This document shows, one piece after another, positions 11,123-44,703 of a DNA stretch of 64,000 nt. Numbering within the stretch: position 1 is the first letter of the stretch; every line of letters starts with the position of its first letter. Both the position numbers and the translations under genes were made by a program. The stretch covers positions 63,318,948 to 63,382,947 of the forward strand of contig NC_059082.1 of NCBI RefSeq assembly GCF_020497125.1, written 5' to 3'. Below the pieces are notes generated by a model. That model made no database searches, was not told where the DNA came from, and worked only from the letters and a program-made list of their open reading frames with translations. The DNA comes from Mauremys mutica. Taxonomy: Eukaryota > Chordata > Testudines > Geoemydidae.

Positions 11123-11295
11123 GGATTCAAGAATATTGTGGCCTACACCACTCAAGAAAAATTATCTAGCCAAGGAATGGAATAAATGTGCAGTTATTAC
11201 AAGAAAGCAACTATTGTGTCCTGAATTGATAAAAAGAATGTAAAGACTTGTACTCCTTTTCTGTACTGCAAATAAATAACTTTTAAGTTATGTCC
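11123..11295 (+). pseudogene. NUBP1: NUBP1 terminal exon remnant with poly(A) signal
   Basis: After gcctctttgaag the frame reads (R)IQEYCGLHHSRKII and a stop at 11167-11169. The end diverges from other vertebrate tails and may have lost or shifted its last codons. A canonical AATAAA lies at 11271-11276, about 100 nt downstream, consistent with the original 3' UTR end. Confidence 0.82.
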
Positions 11296-12752
11296 TTGCT
11301 TTAATTACCTGTTCTTATTGTGTGCAATCACCATAATATTTGAACACCAGCTAGTCCATCTGCTGTCTCAAAGCTTTATTATAAGTTTATAGAAATAAGT
11401 CACTTACTGCATGTAGATTTCACCTCTGATGCACTATTTTGTGATACCTGAAATCTTGCATATGTCATTAGTGAAATAATCTCCAAAGATGTTCACATAT
11501 AGACTTTATTCAGAAACTCTTATATATTAAATACATATTTTCATTGGAACATTTACCTGAGTCTCTTTTTAAATATTAGTACTTTCAAGCCTTCTTCATT
11601 TGAGGATTAATTGTAGTGTGCATTTCCATGCTGTGTTTCATTGGATAAGATCACTCGGACATCTTTTTCTTTGATTAGCAGAGTTCCATATTTAGAGTGC
11701 AGTCACTTAAATTTAGGATTGTCTCCTCTTTTGTGATCAGAGTGTCTGGGAAAAGAAAAATAACTTTCAGCCTAGTGGGAACAAATTACTAACCTTTTTT
11801 TTTTTCCCCCCCACTTAGACAAGTTAACGTTAGTTTCCTTGTTTGTAATGCACGAAATTAGAGGGCAAGTGTCAAGGGAAAATTAACTGCATTTGCTTTC
11901 AAATTTAAATCAATATAAACTTGACTGTGTGGCTGCATAAAAGAATGAGTTGACTTGTGGGAACTTGCTGCCTACTGGATTTATAGCAAGGAAATAAGTC
12001 AGTGTTTAGGCTTTAATTTATTTGTAGGAGTTTAATTCACTAGGTAATAGAGTGCTGTGTTGCCAGAAATCCCTCTCAAATGTGCCTTTCCTCTGCTCTC
12101 TTCATCCCAATCTCTGATTCCAGACCCCCCTCCTTTATGCCAGAAATTAGCCAGAGGAAAGAAAGAAAAAAGGGGTAACTGCTCTGCACTCACTCAAGCA
12201 GGGTACTCTCATCCTGAGTGTTAACAAGTCTTCTGACTTGTCCAATGGTTAAACAGCCCAAACTCTGAGAAATGAGTAGCACATACTATAGGAAAATTGC
12301 AGTTGTCTTTTTTATTACACTTCTGAAATTATGCTGCCTGATCTATATAGTATGAATATCACAGAACTGAGTATTAGAAACACCCAGAGATCAGGAATCC
12401 TCCAGAGGATTTATCTTCATGTTTAAAATGACCCCAATCATTAACAAACAAACTCTGTATTAACGTCTCAAACAGAAGCAAGAAATTATTTGCATGGTAG
12501 GATACTTTGGCCTGTTTTAAGTAAACATTGAAATTTTCCTTCCTGAATACATTGCCTTTTTATCTTAAGGTGTTAGCTTATAACTGCAACAAAGGAACTC
12601 TGTCACTAAAAATCTGAGTTTGACATGTTTTGATCAAGCAATTCTTTACTCTTGGTCAGACAGAGTTCATGCTCTAGAATAGTGATACTTAATAGATGTT
12701 GTCTTATTGCTTATCCGTTTTTCCAATATCAGTGCTCAACTTACACAGTCAC
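11296..12752. other. Convergent intergenic region between NUBP1 and TVP23A
   Basis: AT-rich DNA of 1.4 kb between the NUBP1 poly(A) signal and the TVP23A stop. Part is the TVP23A 3' UTR, with candidate minus-strand AATAAA signals at 12311-12316 and about 12015. No other gene seen. Confidence 0.6.
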
Positions 12753-34441
<21,689 letters not shown>

Positions 34442-34450
<9 letters not shown>

Positions 34451-34560
34451 CCTGCCGGCCGCGCCGAGCTGAGCCAAGCCGGATGCGCCGCAGTCCCCAC
34501 GGACCGAGTCCGGCCCAGGCGGCAGCGGGTTCGGCCTCGCGGGCCAGGCGCGACCGGTTG
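34442..34560 (-). CDS. TVP23A: TVP23A exon 1 (5' UTR and first three codons)
   Basis: The minus strand reads GGCAGG ATG AAG CAG then GTGGGC. The start ATG is at 34450-34448 and codes MKQ, as in mammalian TVP23A. The first intron begins after CAG. The 5' UTR and start site are inferred to lie in the CpG-rich DNA up to about 34560; the exact transcription start cannot be seen. Confidence 0.85.
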
Positions 34561-34680
34561 CTAAGGAGCGAGGGGCGGGGGGAGAAGCGGCCGGGTGTCA
34601 CAGTGAAAAGAGTCCGGCCCGAGGCGGGATAATAGGGGACGGGGCTGCGGGGGGTTGAATAGGGGATTAGGCTGTTGGAG

Positions 34681-37600
34681 GTGTGGTTAGGGGTCTGGGC
34701 TAGTTGGTGGAGAAGGTGCTGGGAAGGGTGGAAGGGATTTTTGGATGATTAGTTATATTGCGGGGGGAGCGGCTACTGGTGGCGCATTGAGCAAGGTGCT
34801 GTACAAAATCCAATCCCATAGCAGAGAGACTGTCCTCCCCTGCGCCACTCACCTACTTGTTTGCTTTCCATTTACCTTCAGTATTTTTTAAATTAAGAAA
34901 CAAAGCAACCTAATTCACATACAGCCTCTTGCTCTCAAATTTGTTTCTGTTTGCTGTATGCCAGCAAACCAGAACCGCTTCTGCCTTTATTAAACCAAAA
35001 TACAAAAAAGTTTAAGTTGATTAAAACAAAAAAAACAGTTCAAATACCTTTTTTATTTTAGTGAGTTCCTTTATTCTCTCACTTTTTGTATAGGTTTTTC
35101 AAGAAAAGAACCTTTGAGTCTCAGTGACAACAAACATTGGTTTTGAAAACGCATCCAGTCTAGGAAGTAGTAGCTCTTAGGTTCTGTTGTTGAAGACAAA
35201 ACCCACAGGAGGGGAGAAAATGGCAAAAGATTTAATAGAATAGAATGAAGCTTCTATGTATCTAATATCTATGTATAAACCCTTGTAATCCAAGCCCAAG
35301 AGCCCATTTAACTGACTTTAATATATTACTTTTGTATTGAGTGCGTTCCATTTCCTTATTACTGGTAGCTGGCAGTTTAGAAACATTGTATATCCTATAG
35401 AATTATATACACTTATAAGCATTATAAAACAATTGTGTTTTTTGTTTGTTTTTTACAGTTTAAAAATACACTTTTTCATGGCAATGATGTGATCAAAAGT
35501 GCTGTTCAGACTACTAAAATGAGATTTCCAACATACTAGGGGGAAGTACACAGTGTGTTTTTGTTTTATTTAAATCTTGTTCTCTTTCCCCATGTGAATA
35601 GTCCCATTGAAAACAATGAATTACATGTGTAATTCTATTATTGGCTAAATACTTGTGTAACTCAAGCAGGATTTATCTGAGGGTTATTTTAATAATCACC
35701 TGTCCTTTTGTTTGATGTGCTTAAGTAGAGTTTATGTAGTGTAGCTAAGCTACACTACATAATGAAAGTATGAAATGACACAGCTAAGCTACACTTAACA
35801 TTTTAGCAACTTTAATAACTTATTGTTATGAGAAAAAGATGAGGAGGGAAATGTGGCAGAAATTTAGGGGCTTTTTGAGACCAGTGGGTAAAATATTTTA
35901 ATTTGATAATGGTTGAATGAAGGATCAAAAAGAGTTAATATCTATAGTATCTTAGATATGATTAATTACAGTCGTTAGAGAAACATGCTAAAGCGTAATT
36001 TATCACTGTGCACTAAAACATCTAACTGAAATAATGACATAAAAAATCTGGTTTAAATGAAGAAATTACCAAGTAAGTACACCTCCAAAAAGTTGCACAG
36101 GACCTAGCTTTAATCAGCTAGTATTACAGCAAGTAAATACATAATACAGTGCAAGCTTTCACCCACTGTCAACTGAATTTTGCAAATAGGCAAATAAATA
36201 CACAAACAATTGGAAAGCAAAGATTACTGATAAGATGTGTTTTATTACTTTGACAATGATAGCTTGGTTTTAAAAGTTTTAATGTATCAATAATCTTACT
36301 GTAATACAGGGCCTGGATGCTAAAAGCTTAGTAGCTATTACTTGTAGACAATCCAATTTACTTCAGTGTGAGTGCTCATGGTATCAAGGATTACTTTTGA
36401 TCGTGTTTTCAGACTGGGCCCATGTGAAGTGAAAATAATTCTTAGTCATATTAACCTCATTACTGCATCACCTATTAAATTATTGCTGAGAATTAGGGAA
36501 AGACAGTCAATTTTCTGTGCAAACTGAAGAGTATGGTTTAGCAAGATTCTTTTCTATGCAGCCTATATTTAAGTGAACTCGGGTAGCGTTATTTCTACCC
36601 TCATTTTTAGTGATTGTTCCTTTTGAACATACAATGTCACGTTTATTTGTTGGGCTTGTGCTGTTCCCAAATTTTAAAACTGAAAACTTCATTATAAGAT
36701 TGCAAATCCCTTCATCACAAAAACAAGATACTTTTTTTATGTTTTTAATCCAAAATATCCAAGGTTTGGCAGATCTGCACATTACCTGGCACAATAAGTG
36801 GTGTATGCACATATCAGAAGGCAAAACTGAGCCCATAATTTGTTTGGGTTTTTTTCTAAGAGAATAAACCACTGAACTCCCAACCACATCCAAACAACTT
36901 GAACAGTTATTTCAAAATCCGCTATCAAGACATCACTTCTCTAATGCTACAATATTGTTAAACAAGGAACTGAGTTTCCCCTCCCAGTTGAAATATAATA
37001 AATCTCTTTTCAGGTTCATTGTGACCTCCAGCTCTTAGCAAATATTATGCAGATACACACACAGTAGTTGTCATCTAACTGATGATCTATGAACTAGCAT
37101 TAATGTCAATTAACATCCTGTTAACAGTAACTGAGGTAGAGCAGACTTCTGAAGTTGAAGATGCTCCTCTTTAGCTGAAGATGACTTGTGTGAAGTTCCC
37201 ACTGATAGAAATATTACTTTTAGAAGCCTAATTCCTTTTATCCTCATATATTCTCCATTTCATTTATGGTTTATAATCTCATCCCATGTACACTAGTGCA
37301 AAGCTGGAGTCAACTCTGGTTCTGAGAGTTTGAACTTGATATCCTTCTGATGTTGCAACATTGTCTCAGCTGAGCCAGTTCTCAGGTGGATGATATGACT
37401 GAAAAAAGATGGCTATAGCTACATTCTGTCTTCTGCTCCCTTCTGTGGGAGAGGTGGGAATTTGGCTGTAACAGTATTTTCTGAATTTTCTAGTTCTGTA
37501 ATTCACTTACACCCTGGGCAGTCAATTGATTTAACTGGAGTTGGTCTGATATAACTGGAAGGCAACCAGAACCCTGTATTTTACTTGTTAATTTCAATCT

Positions 37601-37689
37601 TTACAATTAAAAGAATGAAATTTTTTTATTCTTCCCCCCTGCCTCCAATATTGATGGGATTATCAGTGTTTTCATAGTGTGTGTTATAG
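34681..37689. other. No gene recognised right of the TVP23A promoter
   Basis: AT-rich, apparently single-copy DNA. The two overlapping frames at 36507-36893 have no recognisable domain. A short palindrome lies at 35734-35760. Confidence 0.55.
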
Positions 37690-38040
37690 GGTGACTGGCC
37701 TCTTTAAGGAGGGATGGGGCTAGCAACACACCTCATAATCAATTAGCTGCTTCCCAGCCTCAAGTTGCAGGACTAAAGAGGATCAGGTAATATCTTAATG
37801 CACACTTAGTCCTTATAAAAGGACAGAGTGATATCAGTTTGGCAGTTGGAATCACAGGTAGAAGGCTTCTGTAGATGGAGCTAGGGTTGGCAGGTGGCTG
37901 GGTATGCTATAGGGGCCAGCCTGGGGCTCTGTACAAGAGCAGGGAAGGATGCCAGAAACAAAGCCTAGCCGGGGCCGAGAATGGTATGTTAGGGAACCAG
38001 CCTTGGAGCTGACTGCTGTATCCCAGGTTTCAACTCAGAT
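37690..38040 (+). repeat. Possible partial LTR
   Basis: A TATA-like core (ccttataaaaggacagag, 37813-37830) sits in DNA with the layout of chelonian LTRs. No matching ends or target duplication were found. Confidence 0.3.
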
Positions 38041-38617
38041 GATCTGAGGGGAAGGTGGGTTTCCATGTGTTGGATTATTTTCTTTTTCATTTTGCTTTAA
38101 AAAAAGCTTTCAAAAGAAAACACTACTGTAAAGTGAAGCACTCAAAATATTAGGAAATGTCTAAATTAATATTTCCTTTGCAACTATAATCTGGCGCCTA
38201 TGTGTTATGATACAGACAACTTTTACAACCGAGCCGCTCCTTTATTTAATGTGTAAACTGGACCTGCTGTGGGGATGAAAGAGGGTTGTATAGTGAAGGA
38301 GGCTGTTGTCTGTGGGACCCCTGATTCATGTATATCAGAAGTTGTGTACCTGTCATGAGCCTGGGAGACTTTCCTAGAAGGGAACGGAGAGTCTCATGAT
38401 TAAGGCCAGTTCTCTGCCACACTAAAAAGAGGAATTCTTATCCCTGCTTCTGCCATAGAATTCCTAGGTAACATTAAATTTAAATTAAAATAAATGGCTA
38501 CTAAGGATGGTTCCTCACTTTCTGGGTGCCCAACTTGGGAAAGCAGGGGTCTGATTTATAGTAGTTCTAAACACTCAAAAGTGTTATATAACGTTAAGTC
38601 CAATGAAAAATCTGGAG

Positions 38618-38928
38618 CAAGAGTAGGCAACCTATGGCACGGGTGCCGAAGGCGGCACACGAGCTGGTTTTCAGTGGCACTTGCATTGCCCAGGTCCTGG
38701 CCACCGGTCCGGGGGGCTCTACATTTTAATTTAATTTTAAATGAAGCTTCTTAAACATTTTAAAAACCTTATTTACTTTACATACAACAATTGTTTAGTT
38801 ATATATTATAGACTTATAGAAAGAGACCTTCTAAAATCATTAAAATGTATTACTGGCACGCAAAACCTTAAATTAGAGTGAATAAATGAAGACTTGGCAC
38901 ACCACTTCTGAAAGGTTGCCGACCCCTG
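38618..38928. mobile_element. hAT-like MITE with perfect 8-bp target duplication
   Basis: Starts caagagtaggcaacctatgg, ends aaaggttgccgacccctg. The 8-mer atctggag flanks it at 38610-38617 and 38929-38936. The middle is AT-rich. Confidence 0.9.
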
Positions 38929-39649
38929 ATCTGGAGTTATATGTGACAAATATTGCTACCCTAGGCAGTATTTTAGTCCTCCAGGAACTAAAAATAGTGG
39001 CTGGTGATTGTGAGTCACTGAGACTGTAAACAATGCCTGAGAGGTACCCACCCACTGGAGTACTTACATATACTGATTGAAACTGGGTTTTTCCAGAGAT
39101 TCAAAAGGGCTTGTGGTGTAAGAAGTTAACCTTGAACTAAAACAGATCTTCCTTTTGATTCAGCAAATGGACATAACCTTTTGGTGCTAGGGAACCCCAA
39201 TCCTGGAGGGAAGAGGTGAAAGGCCTTTGGCCTACCAGGGCCCCATAGGTCTGTTAGTTGACTTAGAGTAGGTTTATTAAGTATATAGGACACTTTATTG
39301 TTTTTTATATGTTTTTTCTGATGGTTTTTGCCTTAAGATTAAATGTACTCTGCTTTTGAAGAGCTGTGCGGTAACTTGTAACTGTTGGCATACACTGCTT
39401 TCACTCCAGGGACTATGAACAAAGTGTAGGAGCTGGCTGTTAGGCAGCCTGGCTTACTGGGGATATCACAGTGTATGGCAGGGAGCTGTGCAGTCTTAAA
39501 ATCCATGGTCAGAAAGGAGCTGGACATAGGTCCCTGCCTGCAGATAGGTGATGGCTGGAGACCTGAGGGGTGTTCCTGGAGCTGACCACAAAAAAGATGG
39601 GGAGGGGTGAAGGTGCAGTTACCCTTGAAACTGTGACAACAGTGGGCAC

Positions 39650-39790
39650 AGTAACTTTGGCCTTGATCTTTCTGTGCCTCCATTTTCCATAGTGGGATAA
39701 TAGCACTCCCCTTACAAGAGTATTGGCAGAAAAATGTATTGAGGTTTGTGAACCACACCAATTCTGTGGGTGAATGCACTGTAAAAACAT
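39650..39790 (+). repeat. MIR/L2-like ancient repeat tail
   Basis: The phrase tgcctccattttccatagtg followed by ggataatagcactccccttacaa resembles the conserved core of MIR/L2 tails found across amniotes. Confidence 0.5.
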
Positions 39791-40160
39791 GTAGAGAAAA
39801 TAATCAAAATCATATTCAGTGCAAGATTTGGATGGTGTATGTCAAATAAGCCTCAGAACACTCATTAAATAGAGGATAAAGTGAATATTGTGAGTACAAT
39901 CCATCCTGTCCTCAATGAGGGCAGTCATCTATACATTATTGTTGTTTTTTTATTTGATCTATTCTGCTCCCAAAAGCCACCCCTACTTCTGTTTGCATTA
40001 GAAACACATTGGGTTATTACAGGATGCTAGGGTATAACTTTCTTTATGCTGCTCTTGAACAGTTATGTTTAACATCTCTTCATCCTTTTTCTACAATGCT
40101 GTGACACTTCTTGGGGCATCCAAACTGAGGGTCACTTTGTTGCCACCTGCTTCCAGCCAT

Positions 40161-40288
40161 AGGTGCTGGAACTGGGGATGGGGCCACACCCCTGGGCTTG
40201 TAGTGGTTTCCATCATATACAGGGTTTACGGTTTGGTTCAATGGCTCTCAAACCCTCCCCCCACATTATACAAATTGTTCCAGCACCT
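40161..40288. mobile_element. Short MITE with AGGTGCTGGAAC termini
   Basis: Starts aggtgctggaac and ends gttccagcacct, perfect 12-bp inverted repeats 128 bp apart. The flanks show no convincing duplication. Confidence 0.75.
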
Positions 40289-41349
40289 CTTCCTCCAGCA
40301 TGAGGGAGTTGTGCCTAGGTGTTAGCTCCATAACACAACCAACCTGTCAGCCACTCAAGCACTCGCCCTGGAGGCTGACAATAGATGCATCCCAATCCCA
40401 AAGTCCCTTCAAAATGTCCCTGCCTCATATCCAGCCCCATATCACTGGATTCCCACATAAATCCCAGATCCTCTACTCCAAAAGGAGCAGTGTACCCCAG
40501 TTTCACCTTAGCCCACCACTCTTTTATAACACACAGCTAGGGTCAATTATAGTAAGACAAAAGGAAATGTAGTTATTCAAATCTCTATTCTTTCTTAGAA
40601 ACAAGTGAGTGAGGGAAATAGCTAGTCACATACAAAACAAAATCATAAACCAAGAACTAGGACCTATCCTCAGTGAGAGTTACCTTTCCTGTCTAATAAA
40701 GTAGATTCTCACCCTAACGTTCAGTCTCTTGCAGCACTTGCTAGCCCTAAGAAGATAGGACCCAGTCCTTCATGGAACACCCCCAGTCCTCTAATACTGC
40801 CTCAGTGTGTCTTTCTCCACCCTGTGATATACTGAATCAGTCTCTTGTCCTTATCACAATATGACATTGTGGTCATATTGTGCTTTTCAACTTCAAAGTG
40901 GTTTTGACATTTATGGTTTGTCTTTGATGGTTTTCATTGACTTTTCTAGGTTGGTGCAAAGGTGAACAATTGAGCAATACATTATGTTATTGAGTAGCCT
41001 GGGCAAAGGTGGGAGGTGACAACTCCCTCACACTTGCATAGGCCATCCCTGAGACATATTCCCTGGTGACTCACTTTTACTCCAAGACAGTAGGGGAATA
41101 ATTTTCAATATAGTTACATTATTGCTTAAATATTACTCAGACATAGATCCCACAATGATTCTGAGCTTTGAAAAATTACAAGTTTTCAGTAGAGGCCTCC
41201 CATGTTACTCTATGGATAAATGTCATGCTAGTGGTGGATTGTGTGTAGTGAGTTTGTCAGGTTTTAGAGAGGAGTTGCTTGTAAAAAACAGTGAACCCTT
41301 TGCCAGTTGGCATCAATGGCACAAACACCCACAGAAGGGTCAATGGGAC

Positions 41350-41992
41350 TGTAAACGGGCCGACTCACCCCTGCCGCACCTCCTGCTGGTTGGTCTCGGA
41401 ATTTCACTCAGTCCAGCCCTGGAGCGCTCTCGGCAGGCTGGTGATCCCCCTGTTCGCAGGCCCCGTGTCCCTCCCTGGACCCGGTGCCCCTTTAACTATA
41501 ATTGGGTCTCCCCCTCCCAGGGGAACCCCCACCCTACTATCCCCACTTTGCCTCAGTAGTGGCCACTGACAGTCATGGTCTAGCCCCACACCCTGGGGCA
41601 GACTGCAGTATCAGCCCACTCATCACAGGCACAAGGGGTTTGGACCTGCTGCTTTGTCCTACCCCTGGGCTGCCCTCTGCAACTCCCAGTACCTTTGGCC
41701 CTTTGCTAGGCCGCAGCCTGGGGCTTTCCAGGCTGGAGCTTCCCTAGCTCCTCAGCCTGTCCCCCAGCCCTGCTTCACTCAGGTATCTAGCCTCAGGCCC
41801 TAAGCAGCCAGGCCCATCTCTCTCTGCCTCCAGAGAGAGACTCACTGGGCTCTGGCTTCCCTGCCCTCTTATAAGCCCCAGGGCTTGAGTTTGGGGCGTG
41901 GCCCCCAGCTGTAACCACTTCCCCAATCAGCTCAGCTCTGTCAGGCCACTTTTAACCCCTTAAAACCCCGGAGCAGGGTCCACCCTGCTACA
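41350..41992 (-). mobile_element. Solo LTR, minus orientation, with 5-bp target duplication
   Basis: On the minus strand it runs from TGTAGCAGGGTGGACCCTGC to CGGGCCCGTTTACA and carries a TATA-like ggcttataagagggc. The flanking gggac occurs at 41345-41349 and 41993-41997. It is the same family as 43737-44703. No internal retroviral DNA adjoins it, so it is a solo LTR left by recombination. Confidence 0.88.
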
Positions 41993-42162
41993 GGGACCTT
42001 AAAGATATAAAGGCAACAATAACAAAAATACCCTTGTGTATTTAGGGCCACGTTGTGCTTTCTGAGGTCCAGAATTTAATCTGCTTCAACCTGATATACA
42101 TTTCAGACCCTCCCATATCCAAGGATTTTTTTAACAGGCCCAGTATGTCCAATACTCTAGAT

Positions 42163-42872
42163 CAGTGGTTCCCAAACTTTAACAACCTGTGAACCCCTTA
42201 CACTAAAATGTCAAGTCTCATGAACCCCCTCCTAAAAATGAATATTTCCAGGGATTTTCTCTTTTACCTAAGTATAAATTATAAAAGCAGTGATCTTGGA
42301 AATATAAAATTTGTTTTTATGACAAGCTTATTACACACTATTAATATTATTATTATTTATCATTACAGTATTTTTATTACATTATGAAAATGGCAACACT
42401 CTTCCAAGATCTCACTTTCGTAGTTTGTATCATTTTGAATAAGCCTCTTATAAGACAAGGCTCCTATGTTTCATCAAGGAGTATCAAATGTGAAACAGCA
42501 TGAAGGTATTTAAGAAGCCAACTCAAAGAGTTCCTCCTACACAAGCATGCAGATCTTGAGCAGTTCAGGCAAACAACACATGTTACAACAAAGCATAAAC
42601 TTGTTCTTCATAGTAATTTTAAAAACAATACTAGCTGCCTATTTAATTTTAAAAACAGCAAAAAATATCCACCTTCCTTTCCATTTCTTATAAGGAATCT
42701 TGAAGTTTAAATTTCCTCAGCTTGGAAGTCCAGGGGCTCTGGGCTGCTGGCCCCAAGTTGTCCCGGTTCCTATGGACAGCTCTGTCCACCATTAGGAATT
42801 TTTTTCATGAGAGCCCCCTGTAAATTTCACGAACCCCCCAGGAGTTCACAAACCCCAGTTTGGAAACCACTG
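42163..42872. mobile_element. hAT-like element, 710 bp, with perfect 8-bp target duplication
   Basis: Starts cagtggttcccaaacttt and ends agtttggaaaccactg. ctctagat lies at 42155-42162 and 42873-42880. The interior is AT-rich and non-coding. Confidence 0.92.
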
Positions 42873-43736
42873 CTCTAGATTCCTTTCCTGTTCTTTCCTG
42901 CCTCCAGATAAACTCCATTAGGAAGAGTTGTAGCTGGTGGGAAGGGCTGGGAATGAGATTGGGACTTTCTGATTTCATAACATGTATTGTTGTACAGCAT
43001 CCAAAGGTTCAAAACAGTTATTCAATAAAATCATTGTAATTAAAAATGTTAGGTCTTCTCTCACTAACATTGTCTACAGGCCAAAGTATTCCAAAATACT
43101 GGACTTTCACTGTAATAAAAAAGAAACCAGCCAACACAGAATTACTTTAGAAGTCCTAAAACATGAAACACAGCATCTTTTGTTGATATTCTACCCTACT
43201 GCAAATGGGAGCATTTTTCCTTTGAAGTCAAGAGAGCTACTTGTGTGGGTAATAGTTGCTGGATTAGCAGCCAATTTCCAGTAGCAGAGCTTTCTGATTT
43301 GTAATTTAGCATTATCAGAACAAACATTATCTCAGTTAGCATAGGGTTTTTTTTTGACAATAGCTTTGAAGTGTCAGCTGTACCCAATTTTAGCTTTTGA
43401 TACTCTACAAACAAGTGTTTTTTAGTTCAGCTACTTTACTGTGTAACTCTCCTGCTTTTGTCCAAAGACTGTATACAGTATATGGGATTTCCCAGTTATA
43501 TGCACTTGAATTGTTGGACTTGGCAGTTCTCCATAGTCATCCTAGTCAGTGCTAGACCACTAATTTATCAAAAATAATTGCCTTAATTTGGCCAGGCTCC
43601 TTAATATTGGCACACTTTTAGAGCTAACACCCTTAAAACAGTATCAGTTTGTCTTATAACAGGTAAAAGAAGCTACTGGAATGATAGCAATATCTTCTAA
43701 TACTTGTTATAATACCTATACAATATTGATGAGGTG

Positions 43737-44703
43737 TGTAGCAGGGTGGTCTCCCTGGTCCCACCTTAAAGGGCTTAGAACAGCCCAGGAAAGGCCTTTG
43801 ATTGGGGAAGCAGCTTCAGCTGGGGCCACGCCTCAAACAGAACACAGCTGGCCCTTATAAAAGGGCTCTGAGCCAGGCGCTCTGAGCCCTGGTCTACACT
43901 AGGGGTGGGGTCGACCTAAGATACACAACTTCAGCTACACGAATAGCATAGCTGAAGTCAGCGTCTCTTAGGTCGACTTACCTGGTGGTGAAGACGGCAG
44001 CAAGTCGACCGCTGCTGCTCCCCCGTCGCCTCTGTTTCCGCCTCTTGAGAGCTGGAGTTCTGGAGTCGACGGGGAGCGCGTTCAGGGATCAATTTAGCCG
44101 TGTCTAGATGAGACGCGATAAATCGATCCCCGATAGATCAATCTCTACCCGCCGATCTGGCGGCTAGTGAAGACCTGCTCTCTTTCTCCCTCTGTCTTTA
44201 GAGGGAGAAGGGCCTGGCTGCTAGGGAGCGTACCTGGGTACCTAAGGTGGAGCAGGGCTGGGGGAAGGCAAGAGGAGCTGGTGAGCTCCGGCCTCGAAAC
44301 CCCCCAGGCTGCCGGCCTAGTCCAAGGCCAAAAGGTACTGGGGTTGCAGAGGGCAGCCCACAGGTAGGCAGAGGCAGCAGGCCCAAACCCTCCTTGCCAG
44401 TGATGAGTGGACATCATATTGCAGTCTGCCCCAGACGGGGGCTAGATGGGGCTGGCAGTAACCAAGACTGTGGCAAGGTGGGGATAGGGGGGTGGGGTGT
44501 TCCCCGGGGAGGGGAGACCCACTGAGACTGTGGGGGTACTGCAAGGGGCAGAACCCCAGTGGAAAGGGGCACTGGGGTCTGGGAGGGACATGGGGGCCTG
44601 GCAAGGTGAGACAGGGGCCTGCAGAAGGTGCTCCAAGGCTGTGAAAGAGCTAATTTCCAGGGTAACAGCAGGAGGCGCCGCAGCGGTGAGTCCACCTGTT
44701 ACA
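43737..44703 (+). mobile_element. Solo LTR, plus orientation, split by a MITE, with 5-bp target duplication
   Basis: Runs from tgtagcagggtggtctccct to gtccacctgttaca, with a TATA-like cccttataaaagggc at about 43852. aggtg flanks it at 43732-43736 and 44704-44708. Compared with its sister at 41350-41992, it contains an extra segment of about 290 bp at about 43886-44178, a MITE. The frames across its 3' half are chance frames. Confidence 0.88.
43886..44178. mobile_element. MITE nested in the solo LTR
   Basis: Begins ccctggtctacactaggggt and ends ggctagtgaagacctgc, imperfect inverted termini. It holds tcgacctaagatac and gagacgcgataaatcgatcc, the same phrases as the element at 61743-62021 but in the other orientation. 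Confidence 0.82.

Larger units (their letters stand above)
3772..11276 (+). pseudogene. NUBP1: NUBP1, seven 3' exons of an intron-containing, decayed copy
   Basis: NUBP1 is a cytosolic P-loop NTPase of the Mrp/NBP35 family. With NUBP2 it forms the scaffold that builds 4Fe-4S clusters for cytosolic and nuclear proteins. Seven collinear blocks match its C-terminal two thirds, each flanked by splice-like sequence: 3772-3804, 4574-4669, 6218-6371, 7735-7845, 9422-9524, 10413-10496, and 11123 to the poly(A) signal at 11271. The [10 protein letters not shown] switch segment and the CPKC cluster-binding motif are present. Lesions: acceptor AT instead of AG at 3770-3771; TAG at 4613 and TGA at 4649; a C-run that changes the exon length by about 5 nt at 4652-4661; a 1-nt loss near 6320; TGA at 7756 for Arg (CGA to TGA is a CpG-type change); donor GG instead of GT at 9525. 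The introns are retained, so it is not a retrocopy. The Walker A exons would lie left of 1. NUBP2 fits worse in the EINFC and IQEYC segments. Family assignment is very sure; loss of function is probable unless the sequence is faulty. Confidence 0.9.

Noticed and set aside
3772..11276. Assignment to NUBP2 or NUBPL in place of NUBP1
   Set aside because: The exon series with KEINFC, KLPIIG, GQSF and IQEYC follows NUBP1, and the TVP23A neighbour supports it.
3772..11276. A processed retrocopy of NUBP1
   Set aside because: The exons are separated by introns of hundreds to thousands of bases with recognisable splice signals, and no poly(A) tail follows.
36507..36893. 128-codon frame on the minus strand
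   Set aside because: No domain, AT-rich, overlapped by another frame, and no splice context.
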